Source: Desmodesmus armatus
Taxonomy: Eukaryota; Chlorophyta; Chlorophyceae; Sphaeropleales; Scenedesmaceae
Direction: 5' to 3'
DNA length: 64,000 bases
NCBI GenBank assembly: GCA_007449985.2
Contig: VIIQ02000309.1
Span: 1-64,000, forward strand
Part shown: piece after piece, positions 1-11,047 of the stretch
How the letters are laid out: the number at the start of each line of letters is the position of its first letter
How positions within the stretch are numbered: position 1 is the stretch's first letter
The notes under the pieces: generated by a model
Seen by the model: the letters and a program-made list of their open reading frames with translations, nothing else
Databases searched by the model: none
Told to the model about the DNA's origin: nothing
Program-made: the position numbers and the translations under genes

Positions 1-540
1 CCGCCCCCGTGCCTGTACCCTGTGCATACTCATCTGCCACGGCAAGCGTTCTTCTCCCCCCCCCCCCACGCCTCGCCACACACACACCAGCACAGACCCA
101 CAATCTCAAGTGCACCTTGCCTCCCCTCTCACACCAACACAAACACATTCACCCACCTGGGATCCGATCCCATCCAGGGCCACCCAGGCTGGAAGCGTCC
201 CCCGCTCTGTGTCAACTGCTGCAGCAGGCTCCTGCTCAATGCTGCCGCCGCCCCGTGCCTGTACCCTGTGCATACTCATCTGTCACGGCAAGTGTTCTGC
301 CCCCCCCCCCCCCCCCCCCCCCCACCCACCCCCGCCCCGCCACATACACACCAGGAGCAGACCCACAATCTCAAGTGCCCCTTGCCTCCCCTCTCACACC
401 AAACGCAAACACATTCACCCACCTGGGATCCACCCGGGCTGGAAGCGTCCCCCGCTCTGTGCCAGCTGCTGCAGCAGGCTCCTGCTGAAGGCTGCTGCCG
501 CCCCAGCCTCCCCCCGTGCCTGTGCCCTGTCCACACTCCT
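1..540. repeat. Tandem duplication of about 246 bp carrying an exon-end-like segment
   Basis: The block at 1-245 recurs at about 247-490, and a third partial start follows at about 500-540. Shared landmarks are the GTGCCTGTACCCTGTGCATA motif, a long C run, a CA-rich stretch and CACCCACCTGGGATC. Read on the minus strand each full copy contains a plausible coding end, for example SLLQQLAQSGGRFQPGW, followed by CCCAG and a GTGGGT donor. It therefore looks like an exon end with its 5' splice site, duplicated. The gene it would belong to cannot be identified and may run off the left edge of the window. Confidence 0.55.
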
Positions 541-629
541 CTGCCAAGCGTCTCCTGCAGCTCTGCATATCCTGCCTGCCGCACCCCTACGAATTCATTA
601 TGCCAGCTGGTGACTGGGTTACTGCTGGT

Positions 630-712
630 TCCAATTGGCTGAATGGTTGCCGCAGTGATGGACCAAAGCGGGGCTGAGAGCCACTGTCCAAGGTCGCGGG
701 ATCGAATCCTAC
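630..712 (+). other. tRNA-like pol III promoter pair (possible SINE head)
   Basis: TGGCTGAATGG at 636-646 fits the A-box consensus and GGATCGAATCC at 699-709 fits the B box. The spacing is that of a tRNA with a long variable arm. No convincing full cloverleaf was found. A tRNA-derived SINE remnant is more likely than a working tRNA. The tentative stop codon of the minus-strand gene at 709-4305 falls on this element's edge, which weakens the last exon of that gene model. Confidence 0.3.
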
Positions 713-3700
713 CGAGTGCGTTGAGGTCCGGCCCAGGGTGCCGCTGTCGAGCTCGACACACAGTGACACAGAGTGACGGCGTGCTGCTGTTGCTGCCGCA
801 GCTGCAGCTGCTGAGTGCTGTCTGCACCGGCAGCAGAGGCACGGGCATCTGCAGGTGCTGCTGCAGCAGCAATAGTGGCACTGCTGCTACCGGTAGGTGC
901 CTGCTGTGTGATGAAGAATGCGTGGCGCTGGCCGTCACCCGCTGCTGCTGCAGCACCTGTAGCATGCGAGCCTCTGCTTGACCGTGCTTTCCCGCCTGCT
1001 GCTGCAGTGGCCTGGCTGTTGCTGCAGCTGTCCCTGGCTGCGTGGTGGGCTGCCACTGCTGCGGCGGCTGTCTGGTGCTGCTGCAGCAGGTGTGTGCCTG
1101 GCAGGGGTCTGCTGGCAGGGCGTGGTGGCCGTAGCTGGCGGCTGCATCTGCTAGGTCTGCTTCCGCTCCCTCCCTGCAGTGGCAGACGCAGCAGCAGGGG
1201 CGCCGGCGGCGGCGGCGGCGGCGGCAGGGGACTGCAAATAGCGTAATGGGGTGACCCCATGCATGCAGACAATGCAAACCTGCTCGGTGACAAGCGATAG
1301 CAGCATGGTACTTGAAGCAGACAGCCCAAGCAAAAGCACTGCGCACCCCCCTGGTGTCTGTATGGCTGAATAGCATCAGGCGTTGAAGTCCAAATGTTGC
1401 ACCATGTTTCAGCCAGTGCAGTCGAGTCTAAGCCAACCAGGCGGGGCTGCACAGATAGACTCTTGGAGACACCATCAGAGTGTCACTGCCTGTGGCAAGG
1501 CTTCCCAACTGCTTGCCATAGTAGGTGTATCAAACCCTGTGACTCACCACCCGCTGGCTGCTGGCAAGCATCAAGCTGCTGCTGCTGCGTCGCATACTGC
1601 CAGTACATCCCTCCAATAAACAAGCTTCGCAAGCACACTCACTTGTCAAAGAAGCGCCGGGGCTTCACCTTTGCTGCCTTCTGGCGCTTGTCAGCCTGCC
1701 GCACTGCCGCCAGAGGGAAGGATGCCTCCAGCCTGCAGCAACCAGCAATCATTACGGTCAGACCATGTTGCCTCAGAAACTTCAGAAAATATTGGCAGGT
1801 GCAGGAAGAGAGGGGCAGAGAGAATATAGGGTTGTGAGGACACAGTCTGCCCAACATGCCGTGTTGACCGACGGACAGAGCGCTTGTGACTGCGCCACAT
1901 TCGCCACAACCCCACAGGATGCAGATGAAGCAGTGCATCAAGCGGCCGCCACAGTCACAACCAATCAACAAAGGCTATGAGGCAAGCCTGCACCTTGTGT
2001 GCAGCCACCCCCGTCCCCCAAACAACCCCACAACTCTCCTCCCCATCCCACCACAAGGGGCTCTGGGGCACACATCTGAAGTGCAATCATCTCCCCCCCC
2101 CCCCCCCGCCCCCCCCCCAAACAACACATCCTTGCCCTCAGGCACACACAGCCGCCCCATATGCTCCAAGGTACAGGAGGACCTACCTGTCAACGTTGTT
2201 GAAGTGTATCACCGTCTTGTGGTGTAGCAGCTTGGCAGCATCTGCTGCATGGGGGGCACCGCTGGACAGGCTGCCTGCACCTGCACACACCAACATTTCA
2301 GGTACACAGTTACAGTCACAAGGATTGGCTCAGCTGAAACGCTGAGCAAGCCACAAGGGAGCCAGAGGCTCATATGGGGCTGATGGGAAGAAGCCAGGCA
2401 CCCAGCAGCACCAACTATCAGAGGTGTGGAACTGAGTGGTGGTTGGGTTGTGCACAAACTTGCTGCTTATCCTGTCACTGGTGCCACTATGGCCCTAATG
2501 TGGCCCAACGGTTGCTTCGCTGCCCAAGAAGCAACCTGCTGCTGCGCAGCAAGCAATGCCACTGTGTTCCTGTTCCGCAGCGGCAAGTTGCGCACCTGCT
2601 CGGCCCAGTGCACCTCTGACGCCCAGCCAACACTTGCCCCTGCTTCTGCGCCCCAAGCTATGCTACTTCTGTCCATCCCAGCAGCTGCACTGCTGAATCT
2701 GATCAGCCGCCACATCCTCTTGGGGCAGCCCAAGACACCCACTTGCTGCTCCGCCCCTAGCTATGCCGATCGTCCCGCCCTCAGCAGTCAAAGCTGTGCA
2801 GCCCTCTGACCCCCTCCCCCTGGCCGCGCCTTCACCACCCCAACAGGCCCAGGTGCTGCTGCGCCTGTCTTCCCCACCTCAGCAACTGCCAGCGCCAACG
2901 CCATCCAACACCCCACCTGCTGCTGCCCCCCCCCCCAGCTATGTCGCTTGTCCCATCCTCAGCAGCTGCATGCACCAACGCTGCTTGACCCTCGACACCC
3001 CCCACCTCGAACACACGTGCGAGGCCAGCCCGACTGACCCACCTGATGCTGCGCCACCAGCTGTGCCAGTCTTTCCCTCTTTAGCAACTGCCAACGCCCA
3101 AGTCGCTCTACCCCCCCCCTCGGCCCCCCTGCGTGCTCGCCAGCCCAAAACCCACCTGCTGCTGTGCCACCAGCTGCACCAGTCCTCCCCTCCTCAGCAG
3201 CCGCGAGCGCCAGGGCTGCTGCTGCTGCAACCGCACTTGCGCTCGGGCCCGCGCTGCCTGTCCTGCTGACGCGCATGCCGCCCCGCCGCTGCATCTGTTG
3301 CTGCTGCTGCTGCTTCGGCCCTGCAGCAGCTGCTGCGAGGTGGTCCCGATTGAGGTGCGGCAGCAGGGCTGCTGCGCTGGTGTCCAACTGTGGCAGCACA
3401 CACCGCATCACAACAGGGTAGGGCAGAGTGAGTCCGTCAACTATTACGACATATGGTCCATGAGCCTCATGGGCACCCTTCTCAACAGGCTCACGCATGT
3501 CCTGAATTATGGTGTGTTCTGCTGGCACCGCCACAGAGGCTACCTGTACTCAACAAGCCCTGCTGTGTTACAGGTTGCTGGGTCTTCAACCTGCTGTAAC
3601 CACGGGCAAAAGATAGTCACAGTCAAACTCTCATGCCAGCACAATGCCCCTGTGCAAAACTACCTGCTTCGGCTCTCCCAGGCATGCATAGGGCTGCCCA

Positions 3701-4305
3701 AAGCTGGCCCAGACGCCTGCACGGTCTGCCTCCCTTGCCTCTGCTGCGGAGCGGATGACATCAAACAGCCGCGTCTGGCCCTCTGCAATGCAGCAGCGCA
3801 GGATTCAGCACAGGATGGCAGTCAAGGACTCAGGACCGGGTCAGCACAGAAGGGTTGAGTGTGAGGTAGTAACACAGCAGTAGGTTGGTGTTCTGAGTGC
3901 TTGTGTGCATTGCCATGCCATTCAGCCTGGACGGGTGGACAGCATCTGCTTGCTGCTGAATGCAGAACCGGCCAAAAGACAGCAGCAATTATGCGTGCAA
4001 GTGTCAAGCAGATGCACTAGAAGCATCCTTTGTGCTGCTGGTATGTAGCTTAGAAGTCCAGACGATGCAACGCCATGTCAGCAGCAGCAACCCTCACCCG
4101 CTTCAAGGTCATCTATGACAGGCGGCTGTGCGTCCTTTGGGGGCTTGCTCCGGTGCCAAAACTCCTGGAACAGCGGGTTGGCATGCAGGCTTGCACAGTG
4201 CTTCTTCTGCTCCCTCAGCATATGGCGTATCGAGTGCTCTGTGCTGGCCCCCCTGCTGCTGACAACAGTTGTGTGCTGCTGCTGGTCATTTGTGGGCTTC
4301 GACAT
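709..4305 (-). CDS. Multi-exon gene of unknown function
   Basis: Exons that agree in reading phase are 4305-4098, 3782-3664, 3543-3156, 2274-2187, 1732-1643, 1575-1548 and, tentatively, 1446-709. Together they encode about 550 residues. The start ATG at 4305 opens a polar N-terminus (MSKPTNDQQQ). Exon 2 ends with FGQPYACLGEPKQ. Exon 3 holds a hydrophobic GPYVVIVDGLTLPYPVV segment and a poly-Gln tract. Exons 4-5 join as KTVIHFNNVDRLEAS and end in a basic KRQKAAKVKPRRFF stretch. Exon 6 is a 28-nt microexon. The last exon is Ala/Gln rich and is the least certain part. I recognise no family. The gene is divergent from POLD2 across about 700 bp. Its third intron is filled with decayed copies of the exon 3 end. 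Confidence 0.6.
2480..3155 (-). repeat. Array of about six to seven decayed exon 3 ends plus donor sites
   Basis: Immediately downstream (minus sense) of the exon 3 donor at 3156/3155, the segment GCTGAGGAGGGGAGGACTGG to CAGCAGCAG|GTGGGT recurs in degenerate form with irregular spacing. Copies are recognisable near 3042, 2918, 2850, 2743, 2630 and 2520 (approximate left ends). Several keep a GTGGG donor. This explains most of the intron and the spurious proline-rich plus-strand reading frame at 2763-3269. Confidence 0.55.
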
Positions 4306-5001
4306 GCTTGACAACTGGATGCAATGAGATGATCAAAGTTTTTGGGAGTGCTGAAGACACTGCTGGTCAGCCAGACAGGACTGCTGTTGCAAGCAGCTGT
4401 AGTCAGTACCGATAGCATATTGGAAAGGACAGCATTAAAAAATCACGATACTTTGCTTCTGAGTTCCGAACAAGCATGAAAGCATGGGCATCTGCTAAAG
4501 ACCTCGACAAATTTGAAAAAGTGACGTCAGTATCAGTCTTGCGCAAAGCAAGGGCACACTGCTCAGCACTGGCAGTGCCAAGCAGATTCGTTTTGGTGCT
4601 GCTTTCTGTCCTATCCTCAACACATGTAGTGAAGCCAAGGTTGCAGACTGAAATCAAACAGCAGAAAGGATCAGCAATAGTTGCATCCTACATCAGGCCA
4701 CAGGCACACACAAGAGCCTCACAACAAGCCTTTGCTACCATCATCTATCATTTTGTGTGGCTGGCAAGCCTGAACAGTGATCAGGCACGGCAGTTGTTGC
4801 AACAATCCATCGGGTGCTGCTACCGTGCATAGAGGAATGGACACAGCCCAGGCTATGGACGTGGACAGTCATCCCAAGGCGCAACCGTAAGCTTTCAAAC
4901 CTTTCATAGCCGTAGTGTGCTGCTTTTCTGCCTCACATGCTACACTGCTCTGCTTTGTGTTTTTTCTGTTGATCAGTCACAAGCATGACGAGCTGCTCAG
5001 C
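4306..5001. promoter_or_regulatory. Divergent intergenic region with a CRE-type palindrome
   Basis: The minus-strand gene starts at 4305 and POLD2 starts at 5002, leaving about 700 bp that must hold both promoters. A perfect TGACGTCA palindrome (bZIP/CRE type) lies at 4522-4529. No TATA box is obvious. Apart from short chance reading frames, no coding sequence is seen here. Confidence 0.45.
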
Positions 5002-7259
5002 ATGCCCAGTGAAGCTCCCAAAGCGCGCACCTTCCCACGTGCCAACTGCCAATATACCTCAAAGGTATGCAGGCCATTTTCGCTCTGTGCACCTCTGCAC
5101 AGCATGCTTGGGCAGTGCAGGAGTCAGCACAGTTTGCACCCAGGAGTGACTGTGTCACAGCAGCAGTTGTGTCACCATGGTGCTGGACACTGAATACCAG
5201 CACACACCTGATGTTTTCGTAGGAGCTGTCCCGCAATGCTGACGCTGTTGCTGCAAGCAGTTGCCGTTGTCTGACCGGCTTTCTCAAGACCTGTCACCAC
5301 ATCCTGCAGCAAGTGCCCATTCATTACTGTTCCATGCTGCTGCTGCTGTTGTGTTCGCTTGTGGGTCCAGGATGACAAGTTCTTGATAACCAAGCGTTGC
5401 TTTGAGCGGCAGTACGCCCAGCTCTACTTCAGCAGGCTGATGCTGCTGCAGCCGCTGATGACGCAGCAGGTGCAGCAGGCGTGGCCAAACACACGAGGTG
5501 GGCCACACAAACATGTCCTGTGTTCTAGAGTCTTTTGTAGGAGGCCTTTGTGTGCAGTTAGCCCGTTTAGTGGACAGGCCTCGAGGTGACAAGTGCAGCC
5601 GAACCTTCTGTAGCCCCCCCCCCCCAAACCCACCACCAACACCCTCAGCACCACCACCACCACCACCACCCTACCACCACCCGCCTGCCTCACGCGCTCG
5701 AACATGCGCGCCGAGACGCGCTGCTGACAGCACCAAGCACATCAACCTTACCAAGTAACAGTTCTATGTGACGCGCATTCATGGCAGCTGGCACCTGCCC
5801 CAGCTTGTGCTCAACCAGCCACTCCAGCCCACGCCTGCCGTTAGTGCAGCGTGGGGTCGCCCCTGATAAGATGTCAACAGCAGCCGTCGTCACATCCACC
5901 GTGCTGACCCCCCACCCACTCTGCCGCGATCTCTCATTTCAAGGATGGCACCGTACTTGTTCTTGGCAGCTGTCCCCCCAACCCCATCCCCATCCAACCA
6001 CCCACCCCACCCCACCCCACAACACCACACTGCAGTGTTGAAAATCATGTCAGTGGGTGATGACCAGAATGCGGTCGCAGTCGGCCCCTATACAAAACAT
6101 ACGGCTGAAGCCCAGCACCCCTCACCCCGAACGTAAAGTCTCCACATGTCAGTGTGCCAACCGTTCCTGTGACCACCCCCCCCCCCCCCCCCCCCGCCCC
6201 GCCCCTGCAGTGTCCAAGATCATGTCAGTGGGTGAGGACCAGGACGCAGCTGTCATCGGCACCCTGTAAGGACATGCTCAAGCCAACTCCCCTCCTCCCA
6301 AAGCAAACACCTGTGTCGTCCCATGTCAGCCTTGATAGAAAGCTGTTCTTGTGATTTTCCCCCTTCAAGGCAAGTTGCACCCCTGCAGTGTCCAAGATCC
6401 TTTCAGTGGGTGAGGACCAGGACGTGGCTGTCATCGGCACCCTGTAAGAGGACATGCGGCTCAAGCCAACACCTCTCCTCCTAAAAGCAAATACCAGTGT
6501 CGTCCCATGTCCGTCTTGACATCAGACTGTCTTGCACCCCCCCCCCCCCCCCCCCCCCACCCCACCCCCACCCCTGCAGTGTCCAAGATCCTTTCAGTGG
6601 GTGAGGACCAGGGCGTTCCCGTGATCGGCACCATGTCCAAGGACATGCGGCTCAAGCCAACACCTCTCCTCCTAAGCAAACGCCCAGTGCCGTCCCATGT
6701 CAGTCTCAATATAAAGCCTTTCCTGTACCCCCCCCCCCCCCCCCTGCACCCCCACCCCTGCAGTGTCCAAGATCTTGTCAGCGGGTGAGGATCAGGATGT
6801 GGCTGTCATCGGCACCTTGTATAAGGACATGCGCAAGGCAACTCCCCTCCTCCCAAATCAAACACCCGTATCGTCCCATGATAGCCTTGTTAGAAAGCTG
6901 CTCCTGTGGTTCTCCCCGTTGCACCCCTGCAGTGTCCAAGATCCTGTCGGTGGGTGAGGACCAGGACGTTGCCGTGATCGGCACCCTGTCCAAGGACATG
7001 CACAAGCCAACACCTCTCCTGCCAAAAGCAAACACTAGTGTCGTCCCATGTCAGTCTCGATATGAAGCTGTTATTGTAACCCCCCCCCCCCCCCCGGCGC
7101 ATCCCCGCCCCTGCAGTGTCCAAGATCTTATCAGTGGGTGAGGACCAGGACGTGGCCGTGATCGGCACCATGTCCAAGGACATGCGGCTCAAGCCAACAC
7201 CTCTCCTCCTAAGCAAACGCCCAGTGTCGTCCCATGTCAGTCTCGATATAAAGCTGTTC

Positions 7260-7294
<35 letters not shown>

Positions 7295-10200
7295 CACCCC
7301 CCCCCCCCCCCCCCGCACCCCCCCCCCCCCTGCAGTGTCCAAGATCTTGTCAGTGGGTGAGGACCAGGACGTGGCTGTCATCGGCACCCTGTACAAGGAC
7401 ATGCGCTCAAGCCCAGCATCCTGGATGAGTATGCCAAGGACCCCAGCCTCAAGGCGGCCTTAGGGGGCACCTGCTTCTGCAGTTATGATGACAGCCTGGT
7501 CATGGAGGACGAGGGGGCGCGCATGACCATACGCAGCGAGTGCGCGGCGCTGACGCCAGACTCTGTGGTCACAGGTGGGGTGGGGTTTGGAGGAGGAGGA
7601 CGGAGCGACTGTGTGCGGGAGGACGAGGGGGCGCGCATGACGATACACAGTGAGTGCGCAGCGCTGACGCCGGACGCTGTGGTCACAGGTGGGGTGGGGT
7701 TTGGAGGAGGAGGACGGAGCGACTGGGTGCGGGAGGACGAGGGGGCGCGCATGACGATACACAGTGAGTGCGCAGAGCTGACGCCGAACGCTGTGGTCAC
7801 AGGTGGGGTGGGGTTTGGAGGAGGAGGACGGAGCGACTGGGTGCGGGAGGACGAGGGGGCGTGCATGACGATACACAGTGAGTGCGCAGCGCTGACGCCG
7901 GACGCTGTGGTCACAGGTGGGGTGGGTTTAGGAAGGGGGGAGGCAAGGGGTGTGCATAGCGACACGCATCGAGTGCGCAGCGCTCACGCCAGAATTTGTG
8001 GTCACAGTTGGGTGGAGTTTGGAGGAGGAGGACGGAGCGACTGGGTGCGGGAGGACGAGGGGGCGCGCACGACGATACGCAGCGAGTGTGCGGCGCTGAC
8101 GCCGGACGCTGTGGTCACAGGTGGGGTGGGGTTGTGTAGGGGGCAAGGGAAGTGGGGGCCCCGAGGGGCGTGCATGACGATACGAAGCGAGTGTGCGGGG
8201 CTCACGCCAGACGCTGTGGTCACAGGTGGGGTGGGGTTTGGAGGAGGAGGACGGAGCGACTGGGTGCGGGAGGACGAGGGGGCGCGCATGACGATAGGCA
8301 TCGAGTGCGCAGCGCTGACGCCGGACTCTGTGGTCACAGGTGGGGGGGGGTTTTGTAGGGGGCAGGGGAAGTAGGGGGGCCGAGGGGGCGTGCATGACGA
8401 TACACAGCGAGTGTGCGGCGCTCACGCCAGACTCTGTGGTTACAGGCGGGATGCGGGAGAAGTGAGCGGGGGAAGTGAGAGGCAGGTTTGAGGGAAGGGG
8501 GGGGGGGGGGGGGGGGACTGAGCGAGGGGGGGGGGGGGGTCGAGAGAGAAAGGTTTAGAGGGCGCGCATGACGATACGCAGAGAGTGCGCAACACTCACG
8601 TCTGACTCTGTGGTCACAGGTGGGGTGCGGTGTGAGGGGGCACTGTTGCAACAACATCAGCAGGGCAGGCATGGGTGGGTGGGGGGGGGGGTCACGGATG
8701 GGGTTGAGGGGAGGGGAGGGAGCAGGAGTGAATTGCGGTTTGGGGGGGGGGGGGTCAAGTGAGTGATGACTAGGGACAGGCATGGCGATATGCAGCGACT
8801 GCAAAGCACTCAGGCCAGACTCTGTGGTCACAGGTGGGGCAGGTGAGCAGGTGGGGGGGGGGGGCTGCAGGAGGGGCCTGAGTGTGTTTGATACTGCCGG
8901 GGGATTGTTCTGCTCATGCGCCTGTCGAAACCACATACCCCCTCCCCACCATGTCCTGATGACTCCTCCCTCCACTTGGCCCTATACTCAACCGCCCCTC
9001 ACAGGTGTGGTGCTGGCTGTGCGTGGTCGTGCCGAGCCGGGTGGCGACTTTGTGGTGTCTGATGTGGTGTGGCCGGGAATCGCGCCGCAGCCTGAGCGGC
9101 CGTTGATGGACACAGACAAGTACGTGGCCCTGGTCAGCGGCCTGCAGCTGGCAGACCGCAAGGCAGACATGATGCAGGTGAGGGTTGGGGGGGGGGGGGG
9201 CGTGCTAGAGATAGCAAATCAGGGGGGGGGGGTGTTCAGGTGCCAAGGTGCATGTGCCCTTATTCCCTGCCTGTAATGCAGAGTACCTTGCCACACACTC
9301 ATGCATTCATTGCCCTGTTTTTGGGCTGGAGCCTGTTCAGGAGGGGGTGGGGGTGGATGCATGCAATGTGGTCACCGCCCTGCAGCTTCTTTCGTATCAG
9401 ACGGCAGCCAAGGTGCATATCCACAGCCGCATTGTTTTGTGATTGTGTGTGTCCTGTCTGCCCACTGGTCCTCCTCCAGGTTGAGTTGCTGACTTTCTGA
9501 CGGGCGACATGGGTGCATTTTCACTTATCACTTTCTTATCTGCCCCCCCCCCCCCCCCTCCCCCGCCCCCTATTTCCCGTCCCCCTCACCAGGTAGAGCT
9601 GCTGGTAGACTTCCTGACAGGCAACCTGGGTGCCTCGCCAGAGCAGCAGCTGTCGTCCAAGCTTGTTCAGCTGGTGATTGCTGGCGGCAGCTTGGGCCAG
9701 CTGGAGACGCTGGCCGCACCCAACCCTTACAGCAGGCAGCAGACAACAGCCATGGAGCCAGTCAGGTGCGCATACTATACGTATAGCGCTTTTGATGCCC
9801 TCTGAAAATGGTGGGGTCGGGGGGGGGGGGGGCTTCTTCCCTCAACACGACATGGGTGATGGTGTGCTGGCCGCGCCCAACGCCTACAGCAGGCAGCAGA
9901 CAACAGGCATGGAGCCAGTCAGGTGAGAGGGCTGAGTGTTACAGATTGGGGGTTTGCACAGGGGTTGAAGAGGGGGGGCGTAGATGCCTGGAGGTGTGTA
10001 CAGGTGCAATGTATGTATCAGTGGTCAACACCACACAACGGCTGTCTGTTCGTGTGCTGCAGTGCACCACAACAGCTGCCGGTGAAAGGACGGCAGAGTT
10101 TGTGTGGCGGGACTTGGGGGCATGAAGGTTTGAGGAGAAGAGCAAACTGACATGCGTGTGCTGCTGCTGTCGCTGCTGCTGGTGTGTTGCAGGGACATGG

Positions 10201-11009
10201 ACATGATCATGACTGAGCTAGCAGCAGCACTGCCGGTGGACATCATGCCAGGGCCTGATGACCCGGCCAATGTGTCGCTGCCGCAGCAGCCGCTGCACCA
10301 GTGCCTCTTCCCAGGTGCGTACCTGGGTTTGTTTGTGTTTTGGGGGGCGCGCGGGGGAAGGGGGGGGGGGGGTAGTGGCTTTGGTGTGTGTAAGGGGGTG
10401 GGGGTGGCTGAAAGACACTTTGAGTTGTTTGACCGAGCAGCAAATATTTGCAAAGGGGCGACATGGCAGGCTGGCATCTTACTGCAGGCAAGTCACTCCT
10501 GGGTGTTACTAGGTGGCAACTTGGGAGCCATATCACCCCCTGCCAGGTTTTGGTGGTGTAGGCCTGCATGAATCCTCCTTTGTTGAAGCAACTCAAAATC
10601 AAACCAAACCGTCAAATGTTGACACTTGTGTGCGTGTATCCCCTTTGCAGGTGCTGCCCCGTACAACAGCTTCAAGCGTGTGACCAACCCCCACATGTTT
10701 GAGCTGGGAGGTGTGCTGGTGCTGGGGACGTCGGGGCAGACTGTGGATGACATGGCCAAGTACACACGCGGGCAGAACAGGTGAGCTACTATACATGGCA
10801 TGCAGTGGCTGTCACCGCTGGTTTCAACATGAGCTCGGTGCGTGCTGATTGTTGACTGAGGCATATGTGCGCAGGTTGGGTGGGGAGAGTGGTCCCCAGA
10901 GGGCTGCATGTATGCTGTGATTGATGCCCCTCCAACCCAGCAGCAGTATGCACTCGGATGGATGTACACACACACCCAGTACCCTCCCCCGCTTCGAACG
11001 TTGCTTTCC

Positions 11010-11047
<38 letters not shown>

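Noticed and set aside
276..1376. 366-codon minus-strand frame as a gene
   Set aside because: It runs through the poly-C duplication and CTG-rich DNA, lacks start or splice context, and has low-complexity composition. The phase-consistent exon chain uses another frame.
2763..3269. Proline-rich 168-codon plus-strand protein
   Set aside because: It is the antisense of the exon 3 boundary echoes and of exon 3 itself in the minus-strand gene.
7502..8374. 290-codon open frame as a separate glycine-rich gene
   Set aside because: It is a run of POLD2 exon 3 ends with their donors and intron starts; every repeat has a GTGGGG donor.
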